Positions 1-15,700 of a DNA stretch of 64,000 nt are shown here, piece by piece (within the stretch, counting starts at the first letter, position 1; every line of letters starts with the position of its first letter). The stretch comes from Taenia hydatigena (Eukaryota; Platyhelminthes; Cestoda; Cyclophyllidea; Taeniidae): contig JADWOT020000008.1 in the NCBI GenBank assembly GCA_036345935.2, forward strand, positions 10,825,554 to 10,889,553. Direction: 5' to 3'. The translations under genes and the position numbers were made by a program. Under the pieces are notes generated by a model. The model made no database searches, was not told the DNA's origin, and was given only the letters and a program-made list of their open reading frames with translations.

Positions 1-3000
1 ACACGCCTTATTATCATAATCCTTTTCTTGAAAATTAAATTTAATTCAATAGGTAATAATAGTATTCTAATTTTCTGGTTTTAGGGTTATGCATTTGGAT
101 CAGCAGATACGTAGTTGGACTGATCATTTGGATTTTCTAACCCATCCCTTTACACTGACTCCACGTCCCAGAGTAACAGTAGCATAAAACTGTGCTGACT
201 AAAAACACTACAAGGGAGGGTTCTCGTACGGCACAAAGCAATATGAAATGGTAGGTAGTATGTCGACTAGTCGTTGGCTCATACTTCCCATCGGCTGTCT
301 TCAAAGTAAAAATCGACCAGAAGATCTCTTTCTCACTCCACCTCGGTCTCTGCTGAGCATATGACAATGCAAAATACCGTGAATTCTGCATCCCATTCGG
401 ATTGGATGAAACTGTAGGATGTGCTACATAATAATTTTGAGGATGCTTTTCCGATAGTTTCGTTCGAGCGAAGTAATCCATGGATTATTGTGATAATAAA
501 AAACACCGATTATTGTTTTCCAACTTACTATCTGGTACCAGCAAAAATGATAACCACCCACACCACATCTGCCTGCAGAGTCAAAGTCAGCATTTTTAGT
601 CTAATATATTTAGCCTGACTTTCTCAAACAAAGCGTACATTTTACTACTTGTTACATGACTTGTATTTATCGCAAAGTCATATCTTACAAAGAGTCCCCC
701 ACGACCAACAACCTAGCTGCATCAGGACTTGGATAATCTAATGCGTAAGTTTCATTTTGCTTCTCCCTAAACTTAACGCTTTGCCAATTGGTTTAATTAG
801 CAAATTTTGGGTCTGCCATCGCCAATATCTATTCATTCATTAAACGCGTTTGAAGGCTTAATGGATTAACCTAGTACAGCACATTCGTTATCACGTCCCT
901 AGTGATGAGTGGTTGACAAGAGGTACCGTCTGTAAATTAACGGCTTTGATCCATTGCGACACAAAGTAATAATAACAACTCATAATTGTCTAGGCATTTA
1001 ATTTACCGAGACTGTAGTATTCGGCTGCGATCCGGTCTTACCAGCGTCCTTATTTTGACGTTGTGGTGACACTATAATACTTGGAGGCGCTTTACTGCTT
1101 GGAACTTTTAATAGGGTGACTTTAATTTTAAATATTAACAGTCATTTGTCCTTGATGCAAAGGATCCTGTCTCTCCCGTGGGTGAGTCGGGAAAACGACA
1201 AAAAGTTGAAAAATGGGCTATCATTTGTGCAGTAGTTGGCGGATCCCCTTAAATACAACTATCTACAATGGATTACTTAGGTAATTTCAAAAGGAAAGTG
1301 AACTACCCAAGATGAACACTTTACTCGACTTGAATGAAGTCACATGAGCGGTTCAAAAACAGCAAGCGTGAAAAAGCAAATGTGTGCCACGATTTTGCCA
1401 TAGCATACGGCTAGGATTTATGAGCAAAAAATCATTCATTGAGTAACTTTCAACATCGACTTTAAATGTGGCCTCTATCTGAGCAGTAACACTCGATTTT
1501 GAGTTAGGGCTCTCAATGGCATAACGTTGCGAATTTAGGGTGAGAACACAAAAAAGTTTAATGAAGTGGTGAAAACCACTGCATGACGCCGTCTCGATTT
1601 CTCAGCGAGGGTACGGTCCGACCTTTTTCCAAAACCATTTCGATTAAATTTACAAACGTTGCATTTTACACGAGATGTTTTCGATAATACATGCTGCTGT
1701 TTAAATAGCGCATAACTCTTTTCGTCTTGATTAGGGTTGTTACACTTATAAAAGCCTATTTTTGAGGTTGGTTTGATGAGTGCATTGTGCAAAAACTTAA
1801 TTGACACAAAATAATGCTAATAATGATTTGATAGGCTTTATTTAGACAGATTTTGCATGTCCGTGTTTATATTGGCAGAGTTAGAGTGCTGCTCTCCATT
1901 AAGGTCGCAGGTATCAATTGAATCGGATCTTCCTTTGGAGGTAGAAATGGATTATATGATTGTAACTTTATAAGCACCGCCAGGAAAGTCAGTCGATTAC
2001 TTTTATCACGACTCTAACTCTAGATGTCTTCGCATGGATCGTCCAGATGTCAAAAAGCGCATTAATATGCTTGCATAAAAAAATGAGGTTCACCTGGCCT
2101 CGTTTCCGCAGTTAATTATGGCACACAGACTATCAGAGTTACGTGTCTGTGGCACCATATGCTGTCCGGGGGATCACGGCAATCAATGTGGAGGGATGAG
2201 CAAACGCGCTATAGCTAATTGTCATATCGCACGAACAGGCACCAGGCTCGATTTTTTCCTAATGCGTTTGTCAAACAAATGTGATCTTGGCTCACTTGAA
2301 TTCCATCACTTGACTATAGTTTTTGGCATTCGACATCGGTTAAAGTGTAAAGGTGAGCGGATGGGTTGCGTTGCAGAATAATTTAGAGAAGAAGAAGTGG
2401 CGCATGGAGCTGAAACAGTTACTACCCCGTGTCGCACTACTACACCGAAGAGTTCCTGTTTTTGGGGTACCCTGATCTCTTTTTGTCAAGTAGTTGACCG
2501 CTTCGAAACTACCATTCAAGCATGCTGTGTGCTGTCGTAGCAATAGCTTACTCGAATCTCAAATAGCTTACTACTTATCCTTTGCAAGAAGGATTTGATT
2601 CAATGGACACTGGAGACACTCACGAAAAAAAGCACTTATAAACTGCTGATTAATTGTCGTCTAAGCTAGCCTTAAAATCATGAGTATTCAATGCATAAAG
2701 AACCATATTAAATCTTCTTATTTATTTTGCAAAGTAAACTGTTGATCGTTAAACATAACCGTTAAATTTCTCACTGGTGGAGCTCGGAACTTGAGACGAA
2801 TGAAGACGTAAGACATGGAATTTTGATGTGACCACGATAAATCGTTATGACATCCCAAACATCGGATTCTTTATGCCTGTCAATTGTCGAGTCCTCTTTG
2901 CTCTACTCCGGCTCACGATTTTCACTAACGCCGTCTCTGGCTCTCTCCATCTCCACCTTTCCCAATTCTGATTACCTCTGATCACAAAACATTGCTTGTC

Positions 3001-5679
3001 ATGAATAAGCATACGCGCTAATTAATATTCCAGTAATCTGAATGCGGAGAAGTAGAAAAAGGCAACGGCTATCAAGCGTTGGCTTTGGTAATTAATTTGG
3101 CATTTTTAGTCGGATAGCAAAATCCTTTCTACACTGTTCACTTAGTAATGCAAAAGTAAGCAAAAATTGTATTTCTGAACGACCAGTTTCAGTATTAGGT
3201 GCGCTTAAAAGATGCTTTAGGGGTTTTAGTATTAATTTAGAGCTGCTGTAAGAGTAGAAACAAAGAAGCATGCAAATAATACTTTTAGGTCCCTCTCCTT
3301 AGAAATGTTAAGCCCTTCTATTACATATTGACTGCGTTGCTGTGGTCATCGTATCCATGATCCAGGTATCTCCTACTCATCTCCCATAGTTGGAGGATTG
3401 CTATTACTTTTCAATGTCTGAATTTCTTCCATAGTTCACATATGGGAATGTCAAATATATTACCTAGATCGTCTCCTAGGACCCGAAAGTCTTGGAGCAG
3501 TTTCACCACAAATACAGGGAAGAACTCAGAAATCTGCCGTAGGTTCGGTAGAACTCCAGAGATCCAACTGTCAAAGGCGGAACTGACTTGGTAATAAAAA
3601 GCATAATTGAGCAAATATTATGCAGTCATAGATATTCCTTCGCCGATTAATTAGGCTCCAGTCAATCTTTAGTACTTGAATGAGGCAGACAATCTGCGTA
3701 TACATGTTGAAGCTCATAACGGTGTTTTACTGATCCTCCGCGTATTTATCAGTGTTTAGCTTGTCCAAAAAACGCGTATCATATTGTGCATATGAGTGAT
3801 TACTTCAAACCGTCGTTCTAATTGAACCTCAGTAAGTCATATTTTTCCTATTCTTTACTCATTTTGGAAATGATTAACGTTGATCACTACCCTCGACGTT
3901 GTTCCTAAAATTCTCAAATGTATGCATGGTAGTCGCCTGAAAAATCGTACTAATTTTATAAGGAATGAAACACCGCATAGGGATTTACACTGCAACAAAA
4001 CTTCCCTGAGGCCAAAAAAGCGCAATACTCGAGAAGAATACATTTATTCTGCATATTGTAGGACTTTGAGCTACTAGCCAGCCCATCCAACGAAGGGACA
4101 ATGGCAGAGTATCTAAGCGGTCTCTACCAAAACTGAGAGTCGGGCAAACAAACAAATCAGTGCAGTAGTGAGAGTATCTCTATGACCGCGAAATAAGGTG
4201 GCAACCTCATCTTAGCATTTCCAGTGTAAGGAATGACTTTATTAACCATAGTTACAAAAACCTCTTCTTTATCTGCAAAATAACTTCTATCTCCGTTTTG
4301 CTTTTTTGTATACTTGGTTATTTTCTTCCCATAAATGACATCCTTTCATCTTGTATTTTAATAATCAGGCATATGGAAAGTATTACGCCGTAGTTTAGGC
4401 TGATTATGTTCCAAGAGTGTGACCTTTGACAACTATTGTTCCGCGTTTGTCACCACGTATTATGGTTCTCTACGGCTACTTATTCGTTAGTACCATGTGC
4501 TTGGAATAAACGGCTGTTGGTCTTCTTTTAGGAAAAAACGAAATCCAAATGGGCAAGTATATTTAGCTCAAACAAACAAAGATTTCGTGGTAAATCGATT
4601 TAACTACCCCTTTGCTTTCCACTATGAATTTCTACTTCCTAAGTTAGGCAATATTTTTTTAATTACTGCAATGCAAACTTTCTCTAAGTGCAACTTTTAG
4701 GCATGGAGCGTTGGGTGAACGTCATTTTCTCCACAGGAAGATGGGAACCATGAAATTCCTTCTCAGCACTGCATCCTGTTCATAATCTTATCAATAATGG
4801 ATGTTCCTGCCTAACTGGCCTGCTTGTCCCAAGGAAATGAAAGACAAGAGAGCCAAGATAAACACTGGACTGGTTATGCTACATTTGTTTTATTGGGCTC
4901 CTAAACTTTCGCTTCCAAGGTGTTCAATGCCATTGTTTACGGGGCTGAGCTCAAATTACTAACTTATGCATGACTCTGCTGTCCTCGAACCTTTCATTCT
5001 GCCTCTTCAAAATGCTAAATCAATTAACCTTACATTACAAATCGTTTATAAAATAAAATCTCAGCATTTCTGCAGCAAAATACCACTATCCGAAATGCCT
5101 TTAATAAAAATAGTGTCCATATTGTTAATCTCCTGGAGGCTAGTTCTTTGAAAACCTCATAACTTTTCACCTTCAATGAGAATGTATATGAATATCGGCC
5201 TATTTTATATATCATAGAGCAATTAAACGGGTTGCAATTGAGCGCACTGTAAATGAGAAGAATAAGGCGTCATTAAGTTTGCTATAACCATGGATTTTTT
5301 TGTGAACAAATAACACGACTGGGTGACTTTTCCAATCAAGAGCAAAATAACCTGTGAGTCTTCTTAAGCATTCATCTTCGCGTTTGCGGGTATTTTTTTG
5401 GAATTCAATACCTCATGGAATTATCTTATTTGCTATGCACAGTGACCAATTAATGCTCATTCTTTTAGAAGGTTGTCCACTAAAGAAAAGTGCTACTTCA
5501 TCCTTTCGTATTTAACTGTTTATCTTTTGGATTAAAAGATTAATTGATTAATTACCAGTTTCTCAAACGGATCTACAATTCCCTTCCCAAATTCGCGCAA
5601 TCGTCCGACCTTTCTCCCCCTTTCCAAACTTCGTTGACCCCTCCGCGCAGAAACTTGCCGATAACAGAATCCTCCCCAC
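1..5679. other. Intergenic DNA, no supported gene
   Basis: AT-rich sequence with stops in all frames every few dozen codons. The longest open stretch, on the minus strand at 137-481 (114 codons, with a Trp/Arg/Lys-rich middle part), has no recognisable domain and no clear splice context. I see no RNA gene, no transposase motif and no array here. Confidence 0.6.
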
Positions 5680-5680
5680 C

Positions 5681-5698
5681 ACACACACACACACACAC
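5681..5698. repeat. (AC)9 microsatellite
   Basis: Nine uninterrupted AC dinucleotides preceded by a C-rich stretch. A simple sequence repeat with no gene beside it. Confidence 0.95.
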
Positions 5699-6689
5699 CT
5701 TCCTTCAATACTGTACCAGAGGTCTGGGTACGAAGGGGTTCGAGACTAGGGCAGAGCTGGTAAAGCGCTTGATTTAATACACATAAAACAGGGGCTACTA
5801 GAGGCGTTCAGCCGGGGGGCGGAATTATTTATAAACATGATCTGACTACTGCGCTCTCTCCATCTCCCCCCTGTCTCACCAATTCCTTTAATTTCCTCGT
5901 AAAAATGGTGGTATGCGGCCGAAATTAGACATTCTGATTATACGGCTGAAAGTAACATTGCATCCAATCCAATGTTTTCCAACTTTATATTAGATACTCT
6001 GTCTAACTTGCAAGCAAATAATTACTTATGAGGGGCTGCTCGAGATGTTTCAGTATTTTGCTGTTTTAACTGGCCTAATTTCGTTTTGGTGGCTTTACTG
6101 CAATTTCGTTCATTTGGATCAAATTACTACTTTAATTTGTTAACTGCATTTCGCGTCTGAGGACTTCATTCTGTTTTGAGTGTAGTTTTCCATTGACTTA
6201 TGCAATATGCGGAGACGACTATCGAACGTGGATGATTGCTACCTTGTGACCACATGCCAAAGTTCATCATCATCGGATTATTCCGATCAAACACCTCACA
6301 TGTCAAAATAATCAAAGGAAGTGCCAATAAACAGCACAGAGGAATGGTGACTCAGGTTCACCTCTTAACCTACTTCTCATTTCATTCCACTTTACCTAGT
6401 CTCTTTGGCCTCTGTCGCACAAACGTCGAATGAGGATGATATCAGCGAATGACGCGAAGAAACAATTGAGTCTTATGCGACGGCCGTCCGATGCTATTTT
6501 GTGTTGTGATTTAAAGCGGCTAAACGCGTTGCAGGGCAGACCCATGTTATTTAAAGATCTATAAATTCCATTTGGTTCTTAATACCAATAACTTTGTTTT
6601 TCTATTATCTTACACAATTTCGCAACTGTGCATAAGGCTGATTCCTCTTCAAAAAATTAATGACTGTTTGCAGAAATATAAAGCTATGT

Positions 6690-7463
6690 GTCGTACCCAA
6701 TCAATTATCTTTTTAATTGTTCTGTGGAAGTTGAAGTAAAGTCGACTTTTTCACCTACAAACACTTACAGTCGACATTTTCACACAAGAATGTTTATTCA
6801 ACACTGTATATTCATCGCATGTGTAAACCAGGGTGAACAGGTAGATGCTCCCCTCACTGCTATGTCTCTCACCTTCCTGAATCGTATGGCGCTCCATTAT
6901 TCCAAGTGGGTGTCCGTTTTCCCCGTATTCCTCGTCCTCGTGCTTTACCGATAGAGCACATTAACGAATTCACCGACTGCTTTTGATGAGATCCACGCAT
7001 CCATCACACCCATTCGTATGTGTAATGAGCTCGATTGACACTACAGACGTGACTTTAACGCTCCAACCGACGAGTGGGTGTGCTGTGGGTGCAGCGCATT
7101 TATTTCATTGCAGTGTAGCATTGGCTGCTTTGGCTTTAAATTGCCACAGCATTTAGCTCACTGATGTCGTCGCCACCACAAGTCACAAAGGAGGGTCTAC
7201 TTTTGCAAGTTCACACTACCCAGGTATGTGAAGGTGGCCGCATCTTATGCTTCGATGGGTAGTGGAGTGGATCTGCTGTGGGAGTTTGTCGTCTTTGACA
7301 TTGCATGGATAGAATAACAACCACGGGTTCACAACCCTCTCCCTTCCCCCTCTGAATATATTAAAGCGCAGCAGTGATGATGTGCAAACTTGATGAGATG
7401 ATTTTGCTAATTCAGGTATGCGATGTAATTGTCCACTAGTGAGACAAACCAATGCATATTGAA
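6690..7463 (+). repeat. 774-bp element, family 1, copy a
   Basis: This segment recurs at 26381-27154 in the same orientation with a constant coordinate offset of 19691, so there is no net indel. I count only four substitutions, all C/T transitions. Both boundaries are sharp: the flanks share no similarity. There are no terminal inverted repeats, no TG...CA ends, no poly-A tail and no obvious target-site duplication. Inside, two related half-repeats start with GTCGAC followed by a T-rich stretch and CAC, about 40 bp apart. The open frames in it (about 78 codons on the minus strand, shorter ones on the plus strand) match nothing I recognise. It is best described as a recent duplicate of a non-coding, probably non-autonomous, mobile element or a small segmental duplication. 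Confidence 0.9.
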
Positions 7464-10400
7464 CAGGAAATGTATATGGCGTACATTTCTCACAACATAT
7501 GGTCGAGTGTGAAATCTAAGGGGTAGTTGCTACTTTGGGGAAAATTTTATTAGGTTTAACTTTAAGGAAGCTTTGCTTTAGTTTTCCATCCTCGCGTACA
7601 GCACCTCTAATTACATGGTTTTTAAATCGGATAACGTACAAACCATAATGGCTGAGTTACTTTCCCTCTCCTTCATTCAAAACTACCTTAATCGTCAATT
7701 CCACTCCGCCATCACCGTCTTATCAAGAAGAAAACCTAGCTACATCCCACTAATCTAACCATTACTGGTTTTGTACAAAGTAAGAATGTATGGTAAGTGG
7801 TCGGCTAGAAAGTATACATCTTTTTTACTTCTAAGCAATCAGTTTTGAACAACTGTTGCATAACTCTGTGAGGGGACCATAATCATTTTACTTGTAAATA
7901 TGATAGCATTTCGATCAGACTCTGACGCCCATGATTATGATCTTCTGACCTTCCAATACACCATTGTAAATTTAATCAGGTGTTTTAGTACGTAAATGAT
8001 ATATTATCATAAAAAAGTTCATTACTAATTTCCAATAAGCACGGAAGATCAGGATCATTTGTCGTATATTATTAATTTAATGAGTGGGAGCATTGAATGT
8101 GGCATTTACCGATGGAAGCCCTATGAATATCTCGCATTCACGAAAGACGTAACACTCAATCCCACATCTTGAACCGGATATGCGTTTGTAAAAAGAAGAT
8201 CGCAGTTGGTACAGTCTATCGATTGCTTGATATTGTTACCCAAATCCCTTTTAAGCGTTCTTGAACAATGGCAGCGTTTTTACTATACGTGACCCAACTT
8301 CAAAATCCTTATTCGAAATGGACAAATATTTGCGCTAATAATTTCGTAGCACAGAGTAGGGCTAATTTAAGTCCTCTTAGGTGCATATTCCGTCATACAC
8401 GTTGGCAGATTACATGCACTCGGGGTCTCAATGACTCAGGGCGGTGGGAAAGACGAGTTGACAGGCTAGACATCGTTTCTGATGTGTAGAGAGGTATTCG
8501 TTACCGGGGTGTCTTGATCCTTATCAGTCATTTATGCAGGCGCTTGTCTACCCCCTTTTGCGTGCCCTATGTGACCGCAGTTTTAGTATACCTATCTGAT
8601 CCCACGGTTTTAAAGCACAAGCTCTACCATAGTGGCGGATGGAATGTCTGGAAAAGGAGATGCAACGGCGAAGGGTGTAGGTGTACACCGATGGAACCTT
8701 ACCATCTGGGCATCTCGACGCCTGCTAGCCAACTATTCGGACGCTTTATCCCACTCCTGTTGCCCTTTGCAGTCACCGCCCTTAATCTTCGTCAGTAGTT
8801 AGGCATGCATTCGTCCAAACCATTTGGGTAAATGCCTATTAGCGATAGTTGGGCACCTAGGCCGGCCTTAGCACTACATCGTTCAGATGTAAAAAAAGTA
8901 CGTTTGGATTTAGCAGAAAAAATGGCATAGTGATATCCTCGGTGGGACCAATTCCACCACCTTGAAATTTGCAAAAATCGAATATAAAAGTTGTCAGAAG
9001 CACAAAATACTCTTCGAATCGACTGATTGAAATGGGTGCATTTTTATTTTAGATAGCCCTTAAAAGAAGAAAAAAGTTTTTTTGTTTTAAAGACATTTCA
9101 AAATGAATTCATAGATAACTTTCACTTTTAATAAGTTATTTTTAAAAAATGTTGCCACCATCTGATCAAAGTGAACCATAAGCTTGCCCTCGATTGAGAC
9201 CTTTGCAATTACAGTAAAGCACGCCACATTTAGCATTCAGTTGCGCAGAGCTACGGGTCTATAAACAGTGTCACGAATGGCCATCACCGTTGCTGCGGGA
9301 TCAAACGCCGACGTCACGAAGTACGCAAGAAGAGTGGCGATGCTGATTATGTATAATTGCTTGAGCTGTCCCTGCTTGACTCTTTTGAAACCCTGGACTT
9401 GAAGCCTCCTTAAACGTCTCCCTCTACCAAAATTATGAACATTTACGATCCATTACAAAATTTTAGATTATCGGAAACTGGGTTCTGTATAATTCATTGC
9501 TAATGGCAAAATTTATGGCCAAACCCTTTATTATTCTAGGCTGGTCATTAATAATACTCTGATTTACCTTTCTGAAAGACATTGGGCAGCTGTCATCGAA
9601 TGATCTCCTGCTGCATAATATCGGGTCGTTCATTTCTATCAAATGATTTATTCAAAGCTGTGCTTACGATTAGCTCAAATGCCGTGATACGTTTGTTATT
9701 CTTCCCTTTTAGAGAGTGAGCGTCTTACCTTAAATGTACAATAAATTCCTTCCACCAACTATCTCAATCACCCACGAGTAGTTGGATCACTTACGGTCTT
9801 TGACACGCATCGACTAGACTTGACAATACTGTTTCTTCACCTTCCATTTCGCATTAAAACACATTGGAAGTGAGAGAAACTTGAGCAGACCTAGACGTTT
9901 TGTTAAGGAGGACATCAATGTACCAAATTCAAGCATATGCCCTTGATTTCGGGATTGTGCTGCCCACCATATTAGTGTACGGTCCTTTTAAAGAGAGTGC
10001 ATTGAAAATAATTGCAGAATTCCTTTAATGTCTGCATATTCGGGTTTCTGTAACCATCAATGGAATGTGGATACTGCGCATCAACAAAACCTGAGAATAA
10101 ATAAGTAATGAATAAAGAACAAATGCCCTTTGAAGTGTGAAAATATCAGGGTACATAGTATACACATGCTTTAAGCTAGGCCCTTCTAAAAGGCTGAGAT
10201 ATGCATCGTCGCATAACTGAAGCCCCAATAACCCGATACGAGTTACGGTACTGGTAGCTAGATGCCCACCTTTGAGTTACTAAGGTGTTGCGAGGTCATT
10301 GATCTACCATCACCAAGGCCATAAAAGTAGACCGATACGAAACTGGAGCCCCAATAAAGTGATTATGGGTCAAGCCCAACGAATTACATTACTGAAGGTC

Positions 10401-12718
10401 AGTGCAACGAAAAAGTCTACTCTATCATCCCAAACGGATATTTAATTAATTTCACCCATTAACCAACCTCCTTTGTGTGCCCCTTACGAAAGTGTTTAGT
10501 CACATGATTGACGGATGTGAATTAAAGTTAAGTTATCACCTCCCATTCCGATTAACAGTAAAAGACGCGGTCACTGCCACAGATAAACATTGCGTTGTGG
10601 AATCAAATGATCTGAAATAAAGGTGTGTGCATTGGCCAGGAAACACCAGCAGCCGTTAGTAGCATAAAATTAATAGGCAACGTTCAGATGCACCCGAAAA
10701 ATAATCTAGTCTTACCCCTATTCTTAAGAGGAGCAGTTAATTGCCTGCAAATCACAATAACTCATCTTTTAAATTTGATTTCCTGCACAGAGCTATAGCG
10801 TTAGCTGAAGCATTGAAGAAAAGCAGTACAAATGGTTTAATAAGTCGTTAATTCCCAAAGGACAAGACGTTCTTCCCCAGCTTTCATTGACAGATCTTCA
10901 ATGGGAAATATCGATACATTTACATTTACTGCCTTAAATGAGCTTAATCAATGTGTCGGATCACTTATCATTCATCTACCTTCATTAGTATTCCAAAACT
11001 TACCTAATCGCTTTCAAGTAGCACTGACCTGAAATCCACCCCCTAACCCCCCTAGTGGCGACAACCGTCATCCCCTAAAGTCCACTGCATCCGGTCTAAA
11101 TATGAAAAGTTCGGAGCACGATATGTGCAGGAAGTGCTCGCCTTCATATACACATCGAACTGCGGTGGAGATCCACCCACTGAATGAGGGTATTTGCAGG
11201 AAGTATTTAACCGCTGGGTCCTCTCTAAACAACCTATCCTGTCAATTGGCTTAGTCTTCATTGAAAAATGCAGGTGTGGAACTAATTTTGGATCCTTGAG
11301 TTGGTTATTTCTAAACAATTCTGATTTTTAACTCTGAATAATCGATTTATTGGATGCTTCCAACATTGGTCTCCCATGTGGGCTTTGTTTTTCGATTGAA
11401 AGTGAGTCAAGGTTTTCAACCTACGATAAATTTGTTTTTGTTTTATGCCTTAAACTAAAACCATTATGACGTGAAAAGCATAACCCACTACAGAACATGA
11501 GGATGATAAGGCAATCGCGGCATCACCAATTTTTCGTCAGCTTTAGCAGTCATTCACCGAGGTCCCCACTTTCACTCCATTGCCCTTCGCTTCCCTCTGC
11601 CCGACGGATGTTGATAAAGAAACACTTCCAATGACTTCTATGTCTAATTACACCTGCTTTTGCATAGACTCAACATACAAAGTTTACTCTCTCCTGTTTC
11701 CATTCCAGATCAACCTGTTTGTCTGCCACCACCACTAATGCAAAATCATTTATCAGCTGTAAATTGCGGTGATTTGACTGACACTGTCAAGGTTCTAGTC
11801 AGTGACCGCAGAGCCAAGGTCAACAGGTGTCAAGCCTACATTCCTAAACTCCATGACCTATTTGAGGTTTTCACATCAGATTAATTTGTCTATCTTTTGG
11901 AGAAATAATCAATTTGCTTAATGCGCATGCAGTGAATATATGAAGTGTGTATTATTAAGGACTTAATTCTGCAAACAAGGCGTTGAATCTACTGCTAACC
12001 TTGAATTTTAGAAGTTTACAGGTAGAGAGATAATGAACAATTGTGAGCCTTGCCCGTGATGAGAGGTTCACACATATGCATCGGACCGACGGGCACTGGA
12101 AGCTAATTCTTTTAGCACGTTATCACATGAGTGTGGAATTTGTGGACATCATTTTGTGGCTTACAAGAATGTATCGATTGCAGCCACTTCCCACCAGAAC
12201 AGCAATTTTTTCACCTGAAATGTCATAGCACTAACCGAGAAAGCCATGATCACTTACAGCAGTAGGTCTGCATTCGGTCGTATCGAAGTCACAATATGGA
12301 AGCTGTATCTTATTGATGGGTGAAAGTTTTTGCTTCGATCGGCAAGAAAACCCTTTTTTAAGGCCAGAATTTTTCGCGTAGTGTGATGCAGCCTATCATT
12401 ATTCTTTACTTAAAAAATTTGTCCACCTACGATGCCAAAGGCCTCTGTTTATCTATGAACGCAATTACATTAATACATAAAAAGGTCAAAAGGCATGAAC
12501 CAACCCATGTGATCTTGTGATTGGCGTAACAACGCACCTCAGTGGCATGAAAAATACGTACCTATTTGGATGTAAAAAGCTTTACATGCTCACTCATATA
12601 ATCTGAGCTTTTACAGAAACTTGGTCCAAAATGTTGGTAGTTAACCTCTAAAGTGTGGCTACAATATGGTGCAGGTTGCGACTGCTACAATCTCCGTGGG
12701 ACGGTTGACGTATAGCGT

Positions 12719-12735
12719 GCAGTAGTCGCTACTGC
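12719..12735. other. Small perfect stem-loop
   Basis: GCAGTAG, a three-base loop, then CTACTGC: a 7-bp perfect stem in a locally GC-richer patch that also contains CTTGGC/GCCAAG at 12833-12850. A stem of this size is expected a few times by chance in 64 kb, so no function is claimed. Confidence 0.4.
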
Positions 12736-15700
12736 CCGTGGTAGTTGCCTGTGTCCTGAGCTCTCTCCACCAAACCTTTGGGCGAAGCTGAGGCTGTTGA
12801 TCGCCTGAGGCCTAGATAGATCACCTGATTTACTTGGCTTAAACGCCAAGAGGATGTTAGCTGTTTAAGAAGGTCAAAAGTGCCTCTCTTGACACCCAGG
12901 CTTAACATTCTAGCCTCTCCTGTCTCAAAATTTTTTGAGTTTTGCTAGTGCGTACCATAGCTCATGAACAGCCTCCTCCCACCCTCCACATTCTGGAAAA
13001 GCACAGTGTGCCCCAAACGAGCATCCGATTTGATTTATGCTTCGTTGATTTAGATATGCATAGGTTTCAGAAGACATCTTCTTGGTGTTTATAATAAAAA
13101 ATTTAAAAATTACGGTGTAAACCGACTAGTAAGCAATATTACTTCGTCGCAGTTTCATCAGGCCTGAGATTCAACGGATTTTGGGAGTCTGAATCTTAAA
13201 CAGAGGTGGTATGCTCAGTACAAAGTGCAAACCAGTTTGTCTTAGTTATTTAGTTATTAATGCAGTTGATTTGAGTAGTTTATCGGAGTTGGGGTTTATA
13301 ATACACTGTAGGACTTCGTTAATCTAACAACATTATGTTTCTGTTTATCAATTCACTCACTTTGAGAGTCGCCTCAGCTGGTCTAGTGGGATTGATATCC
13401 AACCCTAGAATCGTACTGAATTTACTTTTGCTCTCCGCCCTCATCATGCCCCGGAGAAAGTTGAACCGCCATTGATGCATTGATGATTTTCCCCTCCCCT
13501 CCCCCGTCCTCAAGGCGCTGGTGCCTATGCGTAGTCGAGGTGACCTGTCCCATCGCAGAATACAGCTCCGTTTCCCGTGATAGTCTTCAGGATCGTGTGA
13601 TTGTGTTAAAAAGAGTTAAAATCCTGTCAATATGGCCTTATTTTAAGAGAAAAGTAAATGATCTACTCCTGATAACCTCATCAAAAGCACACGTATAATC
13701 TCTTTCAAAAATTTTTACAGTTAATCTTATTCCTCATAACATTCTCAAAGTAAGCAACAATGCAATTTGCATACTTTGTCTAAACGGTGACAATGTTGAA
13801 AATGCAAAACTCAAAATGAAAACGGTCAATGAAACGTGGATACCATGGGATGCGGAACACACGCGTATTCCCGGTCAGGTGTTTCAAAGATTAATTTAGC
13901 AGTGGCAGTAAATTAAACGCCCAACGAAGCGTCACCAGCTTCTGGGCTCAAGGTTGGTAGCCAGACTGCAGACATTTGAGTCGTTAAAATGTCGTCTAAA
14001 TATTAGTTGCCATGAGGAGAAGATCTACGATCATTAAATTTGACCGTGTGGCTATAATTTTTCATTCGCACTGTTGCCACGCCAAAGGTTAAATCACGAA
14101 AAACCTTCGATTAAACTAACTATTCTCTTGGAGGCACTATTCGCATAATCGTAATATTTCTGCAGAGCCTAATATTTTCGACTTAATTCTGACGATTTAC
14201 ATAAGAATATATGGCCTTAGTTTCAGTAAGTGGAAAAACTAAGACGAAATAATTATCTACTGTTATCAGCGGATTCGGTTTTATCTGTTTCAGATCCAAC
14301 TTGAATTCTCTTGTAGAGTTGCCTTCACCTGAATACACGATGGATACCAATCCAACGACCTAGAAACACGCGCGTTCGATCACCTTAACGGGTAAATAAA
14401 CAAGCTTCACACATAAACAACTGTACAGATTAGCTCATCCCAATACGCTCTTTAATCGTGGGTTCATCAATTTTGGAAAATCACTACTCATTCATACTCA
14501 AAACCTGCTAAAATTTGTCAGAAGTACCTAGCCGCAGATTCAGGTTCGTGATACTCACTTTGAGAGAGATTTTAATGAATAGACTTTAAGAATCTAGAAC
14601 AGCACATATTGTCATCTGCCCTATTTAAAGTCACGCTACTTTAGTAGTAGTCGAGTAACGCTATTACCTATGCAACCGTTGAACAAACTTCATGGTAATT
14701 CGTTGAATTTTTTAATGCAGATCTTCTTTGCACTAAGTCGCATTACTCGGCCTCAGTCGCATCGTTATGGTGACCCTGGCAAAGGATAATGGGAGCATTT
14801 GATGTCGAATTGCTGGGATGTATATTCAACAAAACGGCTTGTCCACCAACAGCTCTTCTTGAGAGCAAACGTCATGAGAAGCCACAGTTCCCTAAGGCAA
14901 TACAGTCTAAACTAAGCACTTACCATTATGAATGGCTCATCAAGCGTTTTAGCAAAGTATTCTTCGGCTAATAACCTGAAAACACTGTCTGAACTTGTGC
15001 AGACACCTGTGACAGAGGCTCATTGCTCAGAGCCCTGACTTATCAGTCTGTTCGCTGACAGACTATGCTGATGAAGGAAAACTCACGCAATAGGTTACGT
15101 TGACCAAGCGATACGAACTTCATTTACTGCCTACAAGATTGATAAAATTGCGGTTGAATATTAGTGCCTACGTCGGGTGTTAAGGCAAGAGGTGGTACGA
15201 ACGCTTCAATAAGATATGAGACCAGTAAGTCGCTCAGAACAGAAAGACTGTGTGCATTATATTTAATATTTATTTTCCTTTTTTACAACCCCATACTCTT
15301 AAACGCTAATAATACTTTTAAACTACTGGCGCCTAAACCAATCACTTCTTTTATTTGTAGGATGCAAACAGGTCTGGGTACTCCGGAGAGATATCTCGCC
15401 GGTAACTTTATCCAGCTGGATGAAACCACAACTTTAAACTGCCACTCATGTGTCTCCCCTCAATAGGCCATCCAGGACATGATTTTGAGCCCAAAGCACA
15501 TTAAGCACGGCCATCATCTAGGTCACCATTGCGAGGTTAGCAGTTTGTAATTCTAATCATCCGTTCCAAGTTCTAATCTTTAACTACGAGTCCGGGTTTA
15601 CAGAGTGGTTTGAGTCCGTGAATCCAGACAAAAACAATGCTAACCTTTCTAAGTTCAGCAGGGGTCATCTTCGGAAGTTGGTCAGAATTTCGATATAACC